A DNA stretch of 64,000 nucleotides from Fodinibius salipaludis. Lineage in GTDB: Bacteria; Bacteroidota; Rhodothermia; Balneolales; Balneolaceae. Position numbers and translations under genes: made by a program. The stretch lies in contig NZ_NSKE01000001.1 in NCBI RefSeq assembly GCF_002287075.1, positions 62,001 to 126,000 of the forward strand, given 5' to 3'. Positions 30,101 through 37,862 of the stretch are shown in pieces (positions within the stretch are counted from its first letter, which is position 1; every line of letters starts with the position of its first letter). Under the pieces are notes generated by a model that saw only the letters and a list, made by a program, of their open reading frames with translations, was not told where the DNA came from and ran no database searches.

Positions 30101-32776
30101 CAGCGAAATAAAAGCCTGATGTGGGAGGTTTAAAAAGCTTGTTACCGCCTGAATGGTATTTACCTTAATATCAACACGAACGGTATCCAGATACAGGCGC
30201 CATCCTACCCGTTGTGGACGGCGAAAAATATCGGTTGAGAAACTGGAGTAAATAGGAAAGGCCACAATGCCAAAAACGGCGGCGGTCCATATCAACGCAG
30301 AACCGGGCAGAAAAATCCATCCGGCTAATAAAAAAAGTAACAATGCCACAGGATTTAGGGATCGGCGCAGATTATCAAATATTTTCCATCTTGATATACT
30401 GTTTATCGGGTTGTGTTCCTTTTTATTATCCCCTTTGGGCACCCTTCCAAACAACCAAAATAAAATTTGCCAATCGCCCCGGATCCACCGGTGTAGCCGC
30501 TTTGAAAAACTTAAATAGGTTGTGGGATAGTCATCAAAAAGTTCAATATCAGTCAATAAAGCCGCTCGCAGATATGTACTCTCCAACAAGTCATGCGATA
30601 AGATGCGATTCTCCGGAAAACGATCGCCAAGTACCTCTTCAAAAACATCCAGATCGTAAAGCCCCTTGCCGGTAAAAACCCCTTCACCAAAAACATCTTG
30701 ATAGATATCAGAGACAGCAGTGGTATAGGGATCAAGGCCAACATTGCCAGAGTATATTTTAGTAAACATGGTTTTGTTGGCCGATTTGGGCGGGATGGAA
30801 ATACGAGGCTGAAATATTCCGTATCCCTTAGTTACAATCTTTTTATCGGGATCTATTTCTGCTCGATTAAGTGGGTGGGCAGCAGTACCAATCAGCATTT
30901 GAGCACTACCCGGAGGCAGCTTCGTATCGGCATCGAGCGTAATTACATATTTAACCGGGAATTTTTGTGTTGATATTAAAAAGTCTTTCGGTTTTTCGAT
31001 GAAGCTCGTTTGGGCATCCTTATTTTTTATAAGTCGATTAAATTCTTCGATTTTACCGCGCTTACGTTCCCAGCCCATCCACTTCTGCTCTGAATCATTC
31101 CATAAACGCTTTCGGTGGAAAAACAGGAACTTATGACCATATTTACTATGATACTGCAGGTTCAATCGATTAATCTGCTGACGTGCGGTTTTTAAAATGG
31201 CTTCATCCTTCTCTCTTGTCTCAGATTTGGCATCAAGAAAATCCGAAATAATAGCAAACTGGAGTGATTCGTTGGCATTAGCCAAGGCACGAATTTCGAG
31301 TAGCTCAAACTGCGCTTCCACATCAGCAGGTGATGAAAACATGGTTGGCACAATTACTACAGTTCGATACTGATCGGGAATATCTTCTTTGAATTCAAGT
31401 TTTGGCAAAATGCGGGGCGGAATTAGAAAAGACAACAATCGATTGGCAGAAACAATGGATAAATCGAAAGCTGGCAGCCAGGATATAACCAACGTGAGAA
31501 TAATCATCCAGATTTCGCGAGCCAACAAATTGGTGACAAGTCCAATAGTGCCAAGTAAAACAATAAAATGGATCCCGATGAAGGAGTAATAAATTGCGGG
31601 ATACTCTTCTGCCAGCTGGCGCAAGCGTTCATCAATAGGTTTTTGATAGGAGAGTTTTTGACACAAATCGGCATAACCATCATCAATAAGATAGTAGCCG
31701 ATATGCATTTTTTTACTTCGCTGTTTCGTACCGTTCTGGGCAGCACTTTCAGCCATCATCAGCGCTCGTTCAGCCACCTTCTGTTCGCTGAAAGTTGAGT
31801 GGGAGCTGATCTTTTCTACTATTTTACGGTACCGATCGCGCGTGCTAAAATCCATGCGAGGATATATGTCGGCGGGATCAAGTCGTAGGATACGTTCGAC
31901 AATAGAACAGCTCTCTACAAAAACGGACCAGTCGGTTTCTGAAACTTCGCGTAAAGATGATATGGCATTTTGAATACTTAAGTGCAGCCGAGAGGTCTGC
32001 TGGATTCGGCCCCGGAGCTGCTCCTCAAGATTAGTTTCCCAGCGTGAAAGTTTATAATCGAACCAGCGGCGTTCATTTTCGGTAAACATACCGCGCGACT
32101 GCAGACGCTGGGCTAAAATCACTAAATAGCGTATGGAGTCAGGCTGCTCATCAACAATTTCGGATAATTTACGTAACAAAAATCCAGGTTCCTCGATATT
32201 ATCCGATATTTGATCGCTTAACACTGCATCAATGTCATCCTGAATTTTGCGATCTCGGAGAAGCTTTTTACTTCGCTCGGCCAACCGCACTATCAAAGTT
32301 AACCTATTCATAAGCGGTACCGACCACATCTCGGCCAGATTTAGAATATCTACTTCCTGGTAAGCCCGAATAGCAATGGTGGTATTCTTCTGATCAATGA
32401 TATTATCACTAATTGATGCCAGCAGCTGTATAATCTCATATGTTCTTGGATACCCTTTAAATTCGCCTTGAGTCAATCGAGGCAATTTTTCGTAATACGA
32501 CTTAGGTAAATCCGCCTGCAGCTGTACAATCTGCTCCTGGATAATATAAAAGTTGTCAATCAACCATTCCCCTGCCGAACTCAATTCCTGATTGAGCTTT
32601 GCCGCCCGCGCCAATACTTTATAGGTTTTAGTGAGGGTCTTTTTGGCCGTCAGTAATGTTTCACCAATAGATTGTATGGGGCCAGTATCACGCGTAATCT
32701 GTTGCAATTCAGCGAGTTGACGTATCTCTTCTTTCAGATATTGCTTATTAAAATGGACCTGTGTTTCTGTAGCCAT
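24164..32776 (-). CDS. ndvB: Cyclic beta-1,2-glucan synthase
   Basis: A 2870-residue membrane enzyme, close in size to Rhizobium NdvB and Brucella Cgs. It should polymerise glucose from UDP-glucose, then cyclise and release beta-1,2-glucan into the periplasm. After a helical N-terminal region, hydrophobic segments occur near 400-455, 800-850 and 950-1010. They flank a GT84 glycosyltransferase domain with D615-A-D617 (LDADTKLPPG) and RLHRWIRGDWQ. A glycoamylase-like segment follows (about 1250-1500). The C-terminal half holds GH94-type phosphorylase modules with GGGDWNDGMN, where D2546 is the expected general acid and sets chain length. All these blocks look intact. Upstream by 90 bases is a DUF5335 gene; the CheB-like gene lies 134 bases downstream. 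Osmoprotection or envelope roles are known for the product in Proteobacteria and are inferred here. Confidence 0.93.
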   Translation of the reverse strand: MATETQVHFNKQYLKEEIRQLAELQQITRDTGPIQSIGETLLTAKKTLTKTYKVLARAAKLNQELSSAGEWLIDNFYIIQEQIVQLQADLPKSYYEKLPRLTQGEFKGYPRTYEIIQLLASISDNIIDQKNTTIAIRAYQEVDILNLAEMWSVPLMNRLTLIVRLAERSKKLLRDRKIQDDIDAVLSDQISDNIEEPGFLLRKLSEIVDEQPDSIRYLVILAQRLQSRGMFTENERRWFDYKLSRWETNLEEQLRGRIQQTSRLHLSIQNAISSLREVSETDWSVFVESCSIVERILRLDPADIYPRMDFSTRDRYRKIVEKISSHSTFSEQKVAERALMMAESAAQNGTKQRSKKMHIGYYLIDDGYADLCQKLSYQKPIDERLRQLAEEYPAIYYSFIGIHFIVLLGTIGLVTNLLAREIWMIILTLVISWLPAFDLSIVSANRLLSFLIPPRILPKLEFKEDIPDQYRTVVIVPTMFSSPADVEAQFELLEIRALANANESLQFAIISDFLDAKSETREKDEAILKTARQQINRLNLQYHSKYGHKFLFFHRKRLWNDSEQKWMGWERKRGKIEEFNRLIKNKDAQTSFIEKPKDFLISTQKFPVKYVITLDADTKLPPGSAQMLIGTAAHPLNRAEIDPDKKIVTKGYGIFQPRISIPPKSANKTMFTKIYSGNVGLDPYTTAVSDIYQDVFGEGVFTGKGLYDLDVFEEVLGDRFPENRILSHDLLESTYLRAALLTDIELFDDYPTTYLSFSKRLHRWIRGDWQILFWLFGRVPKGDNKKEHNPINSISRWKIFDNLRRSLNPVALLLFLLAGWIFLPGSALIWTAAVFGIVAFPIYSSFSTDIFRRPQRVGWRLYLDTVRVDIKVNTIQAVTSFLNLPHQAFISLDAILRTLYRLFKTQNHLLEWTTATQVEKEHADGSQWDYWLKMTPNIIWGGLCLALVSIFSTSVLFIAVPICLGWFLAPYVTYFLSRPLKTEKRVLSSKQYQELRQYARRTWHFFEQYVNEEHSWLPPDNVQEEPYIGAVGRTSPTNMGLALTAVYSAFEMGYLTLTEMVNLLDKMLTSMGELDRYRGHFYNWYSTRLGDVLNPKYVSTVDSGNLAAALLVVEQALHQLDKRTWPNPAFWVGLHDTIQVLQDLFSELKQSGNYKGVADEVIAITKRMNDEIPDSAPESIETWKESLIALREDAKKLDQLSAGILEYSLEDLLNHEWSDWLQRPLIQIEGQLDEIEKFGAVNSKASINKDTLNTSVYANLLLRASKLSRTCREMVEEMDFSLVYDSDRELFSIGYNVDRAHQDNSYYDLLASEARLASFIAIAKGEVPPKHWFRLSRRLTSIERNEILLSWGGTMFEYLMPLLFMSQFENTLLSNTYENVVLWQRNYGSLRNKPWGFSESGYNVRNLELHYQYRAFGVPGLGLRRGLAEDYVVAPYAGMLALMVDPKQALKNLRKLRDEGVYGANGFYEALDYTPRHLSGDDNNAVVKMYMAHHQGMSLLALLNVLDNNRVQQLFHDHPLVRSCELLLQERIPRGIPIKEPRPIDVELEPAEEERAKNVVDHASIEDLDNTPPRTHVLSNGGYSTLITHSGTGYSYTNDVMLTRWQPDVVTDHYGMFFYIRDLESGNYWSAGHQPVKRQADRYDTWFHAGKVQIARVDDWIETFLEVCVSPEDNIELRKITLTNYSERKRQIEITSYAEVVLNTQQADRAHPAFSNLFVQTEYLQEHHSILAKRRPRAEDEDPIWLVHTIASEDADSFSEELQIETDRGQFIGRNRSMQNPRVLDKGERLSGSVGNVKDPIVSIRRVITLDPGEKKNITFGLGRVANRDEAVAMGDQYDNIYATDRVFELASIYGNVELEHVGLSGEQAQYIQHLTGYLVYNCEALRAKENTLTQNRKTQSGLWAHGISGDAPILVYHIDDKKFMREVTLLLKAHHFWRQRGLKVDLFFMNDHPPSYVNELQELIQQQLQQTTERHTQQEKGGVFILRSDELSREDNILINTVAHVVLTGKLPDLTQLKEQNQIEITEKFKSIYKPVEHVGAGNESSDIGDGLLFYNSYGGFSTNGREYIITLRTDPDTKELLFPPAPWINVIANPHFGFLTTEKGSAYTWSKNSRENKLTPWSNDAVLDPSGEAIYIRDEDEKLFWSPMPQPVPGSTNYEVRHGHGYSTYRSTTMNIEQEVSTWVDKDDPIKFVKLRLSNEGLMDKKLTLLEYKDLVLGVFREHATREIITSIDEKMQTIFARNHYNNEFAGRVAFSGFTTEHDIYSVSYSSDRQAFIGRNRNLQNPKAVRRDMALNGRFGMRFESCAAHQFSLELKSGETADIYFYLGEVQHHEEGVTLISKYQDIETIEQSLREVKTFWREKLGGIQVKTPEPELNVLMNGWLQYQNIACRMWGRTGFYQAGGAFGFRDQLQDATAACYLDPKLTRKQILLHAAHQFEEGDVLHWWHPPTDRGIRSIITDDLLWLPYTTAFYIKNSGDNAILDEQVAFLKARQLYEGEHEVYLQPEVSDQQGSLYEHCCRAIDRSLTKGAHGLPLIGGGDWNDGMNKVGVDGKGESIWLGFFLYTILNDFIPIVKTYNDKERLDRYSTYKEDLEKHLNEEGWDGEWYRRAYYDDGTPLGSSQNDECRIDAIAQAWSVISGAGTPAKTEKALFAAEQHLVSKQDGIIKLLTPAFDQTEKNPGYIKGYIPGIRENGGQYTHAALWLVKAFAEAGQVEKAISYMKMLLPVNHALNNIDVECYQVEPYAVAADIYGEHPLVGMGGWTWYTGSAGWMYRVILESILGITFVDGINIEIKPTVISSWKKYECWISNKGHDVELHIEILNPNKLSKGTITALLNGSPVSSKNDVVTCSIPNTSGDYHLSIIIEE

Positions 32777-32866
32777 AGGCGGGGGTAATTAATACAGACA
32801 GTCTATACTAAAATACATGTGGTCTTGTTCACACTTTTAATAACTGTTCCCGGTTGCAATTCTCCG

Positions 32867-33193
32867 TTAACGAATATCGATGATACTTTTCTCCCCGTCA
32901 CGGCGAATCACCATCATTCCGGTAAGCCAGCCGTTATCCTCTTCATTTACGTATATCTCTTGGGGATGCGAGATAAGGTGATCCAATTTATCAATCTGTA
33001 TTTCAAGAATATCACTTTTGGGGTCATAAGCGATGCCCTTTAAAGGCGTCCATGTAATTTCATTTTGTACTCCTATATCCTCTGAAAGCACTTGAATCTC
33101 AATATACTCCGGCTGTTCATCTTTCAGATATCTAATAGAAAAAGAGTCGAAATACTTTTGCCACTCTTGCTTGCTTATTTTCTTGGATTCCAT
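32867..33193 (-). CDS. DUF5335 family protein
   Basis: A 108-residue protein, started at the ATG at 33193 (MESKKISKQEWQKYF); the longer frame would begin at a TTG. The pattern KQEWQ.YFD.FS at the start, the central acidic PLKGIAYDPKSDILEI and the C-terminal IRRDGEKSIIDI match the DUF5335 family, which has no known activity. Homologues I recall occur beside stress-response genes such as Hsp20 and universal-stress proteins, and that is the setting here. The gene precedes the cyclic glucan synthase by 90 bases on the same strand and may be the first gene of that operon. Its upstream DNA carries motifs shared with neighbouring promoters. Confidence 0.7.
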   Translation of the reverse strand: MESKKISKQEWQKYFDSFSIRYLKDEQPEYIEIQVLSEDIGVQNEITWTPLKGIAYDPKSDILEIQIDKLDHLISHPQEIYVNEEDNGWLTGMMVIRRDGEKSIIDIR

Positions 33194-33475
33194 AACGCCC
33201 CTCTGTACTAATGTGTTCAAAGAATTGAATTATAGATAGGTATAAAAAAACGACGATTATTACCTACAGGTAATACCCCACTTCACTGTCAGTTTTTTCA
33301 CTACAAAGGACTGGTCGCTTGCTTATAATTTAATCTCTGTTACGGTTGGATTAGCAAAAGGGTTGAACTTGTGTTTTAAGAAATGCATAAGCCAAATTCG
33401 AAAAGCCAGATAAAATGCTTGTCAATAATAAAATCGAAGTTCTTCCAAAGTAAATATCAACCTCTCTTCTTGATA

Positions 33476-34231
33476 TTATTGATCTTCAAGAGATTCCAAA
33501 GGGAGGGTACAAGTTACGCAAGTGCTGTAACCATCTTCTTTAGCATCTTTGATCCGCAGGGAACCACCTATTACTTCTGCCCGATGCTTCATAATCGTTA
33601 TTCCCATACCACCACTGCCATTCTTCGAATCTAATCCACTGCCGTCATCTTTTACGTGTAAATATAACTGTTGCTCATGTTCAATAAGAACAATTTTAAT
33701 ATTATTAGCCTTTCCATGATTAATGGCATTTTTAATTGCTTCTTGGGTAATATGGTAAAGATTGGTTGCTACTTTTCTGCTATTTATCTTGTGAAGGATT
33801 TCATCAGTCTGTAATCTACACTTGATATTATGCTGATTTTCAACCTGTCTTTTTAAATGGTTTAAAGCCTTTTCGACGCCTTCCTTTTCTACATCCAAGG
33901 GAATGATATCATGCGATAAATCCCGAACCTCTCGGAGACTCTCATCAATTATATTGATTATTTCATTGCAGATTTCTGATAAGTTTTCTTTTGAGAGCTC
34001 ATCCCTGAGAATACAAACAGAAATTTTTGCAGAGGCCAACTGCTGAGCCAGATCATCATGAAGATAGGTCCCGATCTTCCAGCGTTCTATAAGACTCTTA
34101 TTTGCCAGTGCTTTTTTATATTTTCTATTTTTCTCTTCTTGTATTTTTAGCTTTTCCTTTAGCTTTTTATTCTTCTCTTTTAGCTTATCAAGATCATTAT
34201 ATTCATTATTGCTCTCTTTTGATATAACCAT
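33476..34231 (-). CDS. Cytosolic HisKA_3 sensor histidine kinase
   Basis: A 251-residue kinase without membrane segments or PAS domain. A highly charged coiled coil occupies residues about 8-45. It is followed by the HisKA_3 box YLHDDLAQQL with H58, then a NarX-type HATPase: N-box HITQEAIKNAINHG and G-boxes KDDGSGLD and GGMGITIMKHRAE. It lacks an input domain, so it may sense through protein contact or act as a second phosphate donor for the NarL-type regulator at 35213. It has the same orientation as the surrounding genes but is separated from hsp20 by a terminator. Confidence 0.85.
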   Translation of the reverse strand: MVISKESNNEYNDLDKLKEKNKKLKEKLKIQEEKNRKYKKALANKSLIERWKIGTYLHDDLAQQLASAKISVCILRDELSKENLSEICNEIINIIDESLREVRDLSHDIIPLDVEKEGVEKALNHLKRQVENQHNIKCRLQTDEILHKINSRKVATNLYHITQEAIKNAINHGKANNIKIVLIEHEQQLYLHVKDDGSGLDSKNGSGGMGITIMKHRAEVIGGSLRIKDAKEDGYSTCVTCTLPLESLEDQ

Positions 34232-34552
34232 AACTACTCCCTTTTTGATGCAATCATATTTAATACAACCATAATAGTACCCTTCTATTAGGTTAGAATA
34301 GCTAAGTAATGTAATAATTTATCTTACAATACCAATAAGGGGATTGAAATGTTTGATAAGCTTTAAGTTAAACCTGGCCATAGAACTTCAAAAAAAACAT
34401 GTGATGATATTTTTAAGATAATAGAGAAATTATAGTCACTGTTCATTATATAAATCACCTCTAAACAGAATATGTTCCGGCAACTATATAAATATAAAAC
34501 AGGGGCTACGCTTTAACGCAGCCCCTGAAATAAATCCATTTACAGTATATGA
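34232..34552. other. 321-bp intergenic region between hsp20 and a kinase gene
   Basis: The hsp20-side end contains the hsp20 terminator (34500-34527). The rest is AT-rich and should contain the promoter of the kinase gene that starts at 34231. It includes TACCCTTCTATTAGGT near 34279, loosely similar to the motif at 35137. No open frame of note is present. Confidence 0.5.
34500..34527 (-). terminator. Rho-independent terminator of hsp20
   Basis: On the minus strand an 11-bp stem (CAGGGGCTGCG with CGTAGCCCCTG, one G-U pair) and a 6-base loop are followed by TTTTAT. It begins 26 bases beyond the hsp20 stop codon. Confidence 0.9.
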
Positions 34553-35005
34553 TTATTCAATGGGTACTGATTTTCGCTTGCTTTTTTCAGCTTTTGGAAC
34601 GGTCACTCTCAAAATCCCCTCTTTAAACACCGCTTTAACTTTATCTTCTAAAATTGAGGTTGGCAAAATTATTGATCGCTTAAAAGCCCCAAATGAACGC
34701 TCACTCCGTAAATAGCCGGGGCGTTCTTCTTTATGCTCTTGCTTTCGCTCTCCTTCAATAGATAACACATTATCCTGACAGCTGATATTTAGGTTCTTTT
34801 TGCTAAGTCCCGGCAATTCAACTTCAACGATATATTCTCCATCCGTTTCAAACATATCGGTAGTGGGAGTCCATGCTGTCATTCCTGTTTCAGTTTCATC
34901 AAGCCGCCAGCTATAGGGAATAAGCTCATTAAAAATACGATCCATTTCTCTACGCAGATTGCTTACCGGAACAGTCGTTGGCTGATATCTGGTTAATTGT
35001 TTCAT
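34553..35005 (-). CDS. Hsp20/alpha-crystallin small heat-shock protein
   Basis: A 150-residue small chaperone that holds unfolding proteins in a refoldable state. The ATG at 35005 (MKQLTRYQP) was chosen because the 54 upstream codons of the open frame show no family resemblance. The N-terminal arm reads NLRREMDRIFNELIPY. The alpha-crystallin domain (about 45-140) has EVELPGLSKKNLNIS, the SFGAFKRSIILP stretch and the LRVTVPKAE pattern with a C-terminal anchoring segment. It is bounded downstream by a strong terminator and upstream by a TAGG-N7-CCTA element 132 bases before the start. Its place next to a two-component system suggests that system controls it. Confidence 0.92.
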   Translation of the reverse strand: MKQLTRYQPTTVPVSNLRREMDRIFNELIPYSWRLDETETGMTAWTPTTDMFETDGEYIVEVELPGLSKKNLNISCQDNVLSIEGERKQEHKEERPGYLRSERSFGAFKRSIILPTSILEDKVKAVFKEGILRVTVPKAEKSKRKSVPIE

Positions 35006-35136
35006 AATAACTCTTTTCTTTAATATTGTTTTATTTGGGAATAAAAAGCCCAGTGAAATTGAATATAAAACATGCAAGATAATAGATGTGCAATAGGTTC
35101 TATAGTAGAGTTGTAAGCATAAAAGAAATCTTGTGA

Positions 35137-35151
35137 TAGGTATAATCCCTA
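35137..35151. promoter_or_regulatory. TAGG-N7-CCTA element upstream of hsp20
   Basis: TAGGTATAATCCCTA, an imperfect dyad, lies between the regulator gene and hsp20. The same layout, with the same 7-base spacing and the shared start TAGGTA, recurs at 37479-37493. A weaker relative, CAGGTAATACCCCAC, lies at 33267-33281 upstream of the DUF5335 gene. It is proposed, not shown, to be a binding site for the NarL-type regulator. Confidence 0.4.
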
Positions 35152-35212
35152 CGCAACAACTGATCAAATTTAGCTATTTGGTGAACAATTAATTACCCCC
35201 TCCAACCACATT

Positions 35213-35884
35213 CTAACGAGTGCCAGAATGCTCATTTTCTACCCATTTAACAGCATGAACCATCAATTCAGTGGCATTCTCCAGGTTCAGTTTGGTCTTA
35301 ATACGGGCACGATATGATTCTACCGTCTTAACGGAGAGATGAAGTTTTTCGGCGATATCTCGGGTGCTATTTCCTTTACCGGTTAATTCAAAAACCTCGA
35401 GTTCACGATCACTCAGTTTTTCAATGGGTGATTCCATCACTTCTTTTTGACCCCGCGCCATTCCCAATAATAACCGTTCACTCACTTCTTCGCTCACGTA
35501 GATACCTCCCTTTAACACTTTTCTAACAGCTTTAAGCAAAACTTCACTCGCTTCCAGCTTCATTACATATCCATTTGCACCAGCCCGGATAACCCGTTCG
35601 GCATAGAGCGATTCATCATGTCGGGAGACGACCAATATCTTCTGGTTATCTTTCTGTGATTTAATATGCTTTACTAATTCAAGTCCCCCCATACCCGGCA
35701 GCGAAACATCTACAATTATCAGATCGGGACTGAGTTCATCAAGCCGTTGTATAAGTTCTTCGCCACGGTCAAGCTGCGCGATTACCTCATAAGCCGGATC
35801 AGAATCAATGGTTAGTGCAAGTCCCTTGCGCATCAAAGGATGATCATCAACCAAAACAATACTTTTCTTAAATTTGCTTGACAT
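35213..35884 (-). CDS. NarL/FixJ family response regulator
   Basis: A 223-residue transcription factor. The receiver (about 8-125) has the acidic pair in VDDHPLM, phosphoacceptor D59 in LIIVDVSLPGMGG, and a lysine in GYVMK. The C-terminal LuxR-type helix-turn-helix (about 155-215) is typical: LSDRELEVFELTGKGNSTR, then IAEKLHLSVKTVESYR. It begins 17 bases after the PAS kinase stop, so the two form a cognate pair in one operon. Probable targets are nearby genes such as hsp20, the HEAT protein and the DUF5335-glucan synthase group, judged only from shared upstream motifs. Confidence 0.92.
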   Translation of the reverse strand: MSSKFKKSIVLVDDHPLMRKGLALTIDSDPAYEVIAQLDRGEELIQRLDELSPDLIIVDVSLPGMGGLELVKHIKSQKDNQKILVVSRHDESLYAERVIRAGANGYVMKLEASEVLLKAVRKVLKGGIYVSEEVSERLLLGMARGQKEVMESPIEKLSDRELEVFELTGKGNSTRDIAEKLHLSVKTVESYRARIKTKLNLENATELMVHAVKWVENEHSGTR

Positions 35885-35901
35885 AAGAGTTTACCTTTTT
35901 G

Positions 35902-37290
35902 TCACTTATTAAAAGGAATGGTGCAAAGGACTTTTGTTTCTTCTTCAGTTTCAAAAATTTCTATACGGCCCGATAAGATATTGGCTCGATATCCCATAAT
36001 ATTTATGCCCATTCCGGCTTTCTTTGTTTGTTTTTGAGACTCAGAAAACCCGATACCATCATCTCTTATCAAAAGTTTTAAAAAACCATTCTCAGTTTTT
36101 ATCTCAATGTTGATGTTATTGGCTTTGCCATGCTTAACTGCGTTACTAATAGATTCTTGAGCTATTCTGTATAAATGCATGCCCTGCATATTATTATGTA
36201 ATTTTATATCGTCCTTAAAATCTACTGAGCAGTTTATATTAAAAAGCTTTTCCACCTGACGGGCCAACTGATTTAATACGGTATCAAGCCCCTCTTCTAC
36301 AAAGTTAACTTGCACTAATCCATGGGCCAACGCTTTTGCATACTCATCGGCTTCCTTTATCAGGTCGGATATTTCCTTCACTTCATCGGAACAGGGAAAT
36401 CCATTGGACTTTAACTTCTGAGCTAAATTTTTACTGATCAGGTGAATACCTGTCAACATTTGTCCGAGCCCATCATGTAGATCATGGCCCAAGTTTCTAC
36501 GTTCCTCCTCCGAAATACGTAATATTTCCCGCTCAAGACGGCGCCGATCACTAATATTATTTACTACCCCTGTAAATATCCGGTTTCCCTGCCACTCAAT
36601 TTCACTTACCGACAGTTCCAGAGGAAATGTTGAACCATTTTTGTGCCGACCTATCAACTCTCTGCGGTATCCGATAACACGTTTCTCACTTGTTTCGGAA
36701 TACCAATTCACGAAATCATCATTATCGTGGAACCTGGGAATGAGAATATTTACACTTTTGCCAGTTATTTCATCTTCGCTGTATCCAAACATTCGAGAAG
36801 CAGAATGATTAAAATTCAATATCTGACCTTCGATATCAGTAGTAAAAATTCCATCTACTGTTGTTTCCAAGATGGCCTGTGCCCGAGCTTTATTTTCTTC
36901 CAACTCCCTTTCCACTCGCTTCAATTCTCCAATATCATGTGCTGATGCAATTATTGCCTGCGGGTCCCCCCCTTCATCCATCAGTGGTTTAGCATGTACA
37001 TCAATCCAGATAATATCTCCTCCCTTGGTAATGCTTTTCCACTGTCCCTTCACCTCTTGCCCCGTTCTCAATTGTCGGATATGTTGATCATAACGTTCAG
37101 TTGCTACAGAGGGATATATCTTCTGCAGCGACTTATTAATCATTTCTGCATTTGAATAGCCAAATATTTGCTCACACGCACTATTCCAATAGTCTACGAT
37201 TCCATTCAGATCGGTACTAATCACACACTGATTTATCTCTTCGAGTATTTCCCCGGAATTGGGAACCTCTGTTTTTTGATCATGCTTCAC
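35902..37290 (-). CDS. PAS-PAS HisKA_3 sensor histidine kinase
   Basis: A 462-residue soluble kinase. Two PAS domains (about 12-125 and 135-252), each followed by a PAC-like segment, precede a HisKA_3 domain with H272 in GHDLHDGLGQ and a HATPase with N-box RIAQESISNAVKHG and G-boxes RDDGIGF and GMGINIMGYRA. This is the FixL/NarX-like design without membrane helices, so a cytosolic cue such as redox state, oxygen or a small ligand is likely. Neither PAS shows an obvious heme-ligand histidine motif that I can assign. The response regulator follows at once. The 572-base upstream region is unusually rich in short palindromes. Confidence 0.9.
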   Translation of the reverse strand: MKHDQKTEVPNSGEILEEINQCVISTDLNGIVDYWNSACEQIFGYSNAEMINKSLQKIYPSVATERYDQHIRQLRTGQEVKGQWKSITKGGDIIWIDVHAKPLMDEGGDPQAIIASAHDIGELKRVERELEENKARAQAILETTVDGIFTTDIEGQILNFNHSASRMFGYSEDEITGKSVNILIPRFHDNDDFVNWYSETSEKRVIGYRRELIGRHKNGSTFPLELSVSEIEWQGNRIFTGVVNNISDRRRLEREILRISEEERRNLGHDLHDGLGQMLTGIHLISKNLAQKLKSNGFPCSDEVKEISDLIKEADEYAKALAHGLVQVNFVEEGLDTVLNQLARQVEKLFNINCSVDFKDDIKLHNNMQGMHLYRIAQESISNAVKHGKANNINIEIKTENGFLKLLIRDDGIGFSESQKQTKKAGMGINIMGYRANILSGRIEIFETEEETKVLCTIPFNK

Positions 37291-37467
37291 TTTTTTCCTT
37301 TTTTTACTCTCTTTCTACTGATACTCTTAATCTAAGTAAGTCAAAAGTCACTATTCGGTCAAGAACAGGAAATAGATAAATTCTAACCTAAAATGGCCCC
37401 AGACTAAACCGAAAGTTAGTCAATTAAGTTATAAATCATTCACAAAAAGAAATAACATTCAACTTCC

Positions 37468-37580
37468 CCTACATGGTGTAGGTAAATGCCCTACATAATA
37501 ATTGGATACTTCGGTTTATAATCCCCTACAGGACATTTCGCGCATTTTTTTCCGGTATACCACTACAAGGTGTTTTGTAG
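37468..37580. promoter_or_regulatory. Array of CTACA/TGTAG palindromes
   Basis: Six CTACA or TGTAG pentamers lie in 113 bases. Two pairs form exact dyads: CCTACA-TGG-TGTAGG at 37468-37482 and CTACAA-GGTGTT-TTGTAG at 37563-37580. A TAGG-N7-CCTA element (37479-37493) overlaps the first. Single copies are CTACA at 37491 and 37526. Related CACTACAA sequences occur at 33299 and 38689, upstream of other genes of the island. This fits multiple sites for a dimeric regulator. Confidence 0.45.
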
Positions 37581-37721
37581 AAATATATGAGAATGTTCAC
37601 GAGTTAGCCTATCTCAACTATATACCAATAATATTATGACAAGTGTTGGTTCTCTTTTAATAGATCAAAAAAATATACCGTGCATAGCCCTGACAGCTAT
37701 AAAAAAGCAATACTACAAAAA

Positions 37722-37749
37722 AGGGAGATGAGTATTATCCCATCTCCCT
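37722..37749 (-). terminator. Rho-independent terminator of the HEAT-repeat gene
   Basis: On the minus strand the 9-bp stem AGGGAGATG/CATCTCCCT with a 10-base loop is followed by six T residues. It lies about 113 bases past the stop codon of the gene at 37863-38618. Confidence 0.85.
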
Positions 37750-37862
37750 CTCGGCGTATACTTCAAAGCATCTCTCTTACATTTTAAACAAATAATTCTT
37801 CCTAAGCCTCTAACATTATGGTTATCAACCTTTTATATGCTGTTATCAGCATATATATCACC

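Larger units (their letters stand above)
37291..37862. other. 572-bp regulatory region
   Basis: No gene is evident. The part nearest the PAS kinase start carries the CTACA/TGTAG array (37468-37580), and the distal part carries the terminator of the HEAT-repeat gene (37722-37749). The distance from the array to the PAS kinase start, about 180-290 bases, is long for a simple promoter, so a leader or an unannotated transcript is possible. Confidence 0.55.

Noticed and set aside
34553-35167. A longer Hsp20 reading frame starting at 35167
   Set aside because: The extra 54 residues show no family similarity. The ATG at 35005 gives the usual small-Hsp start and length.
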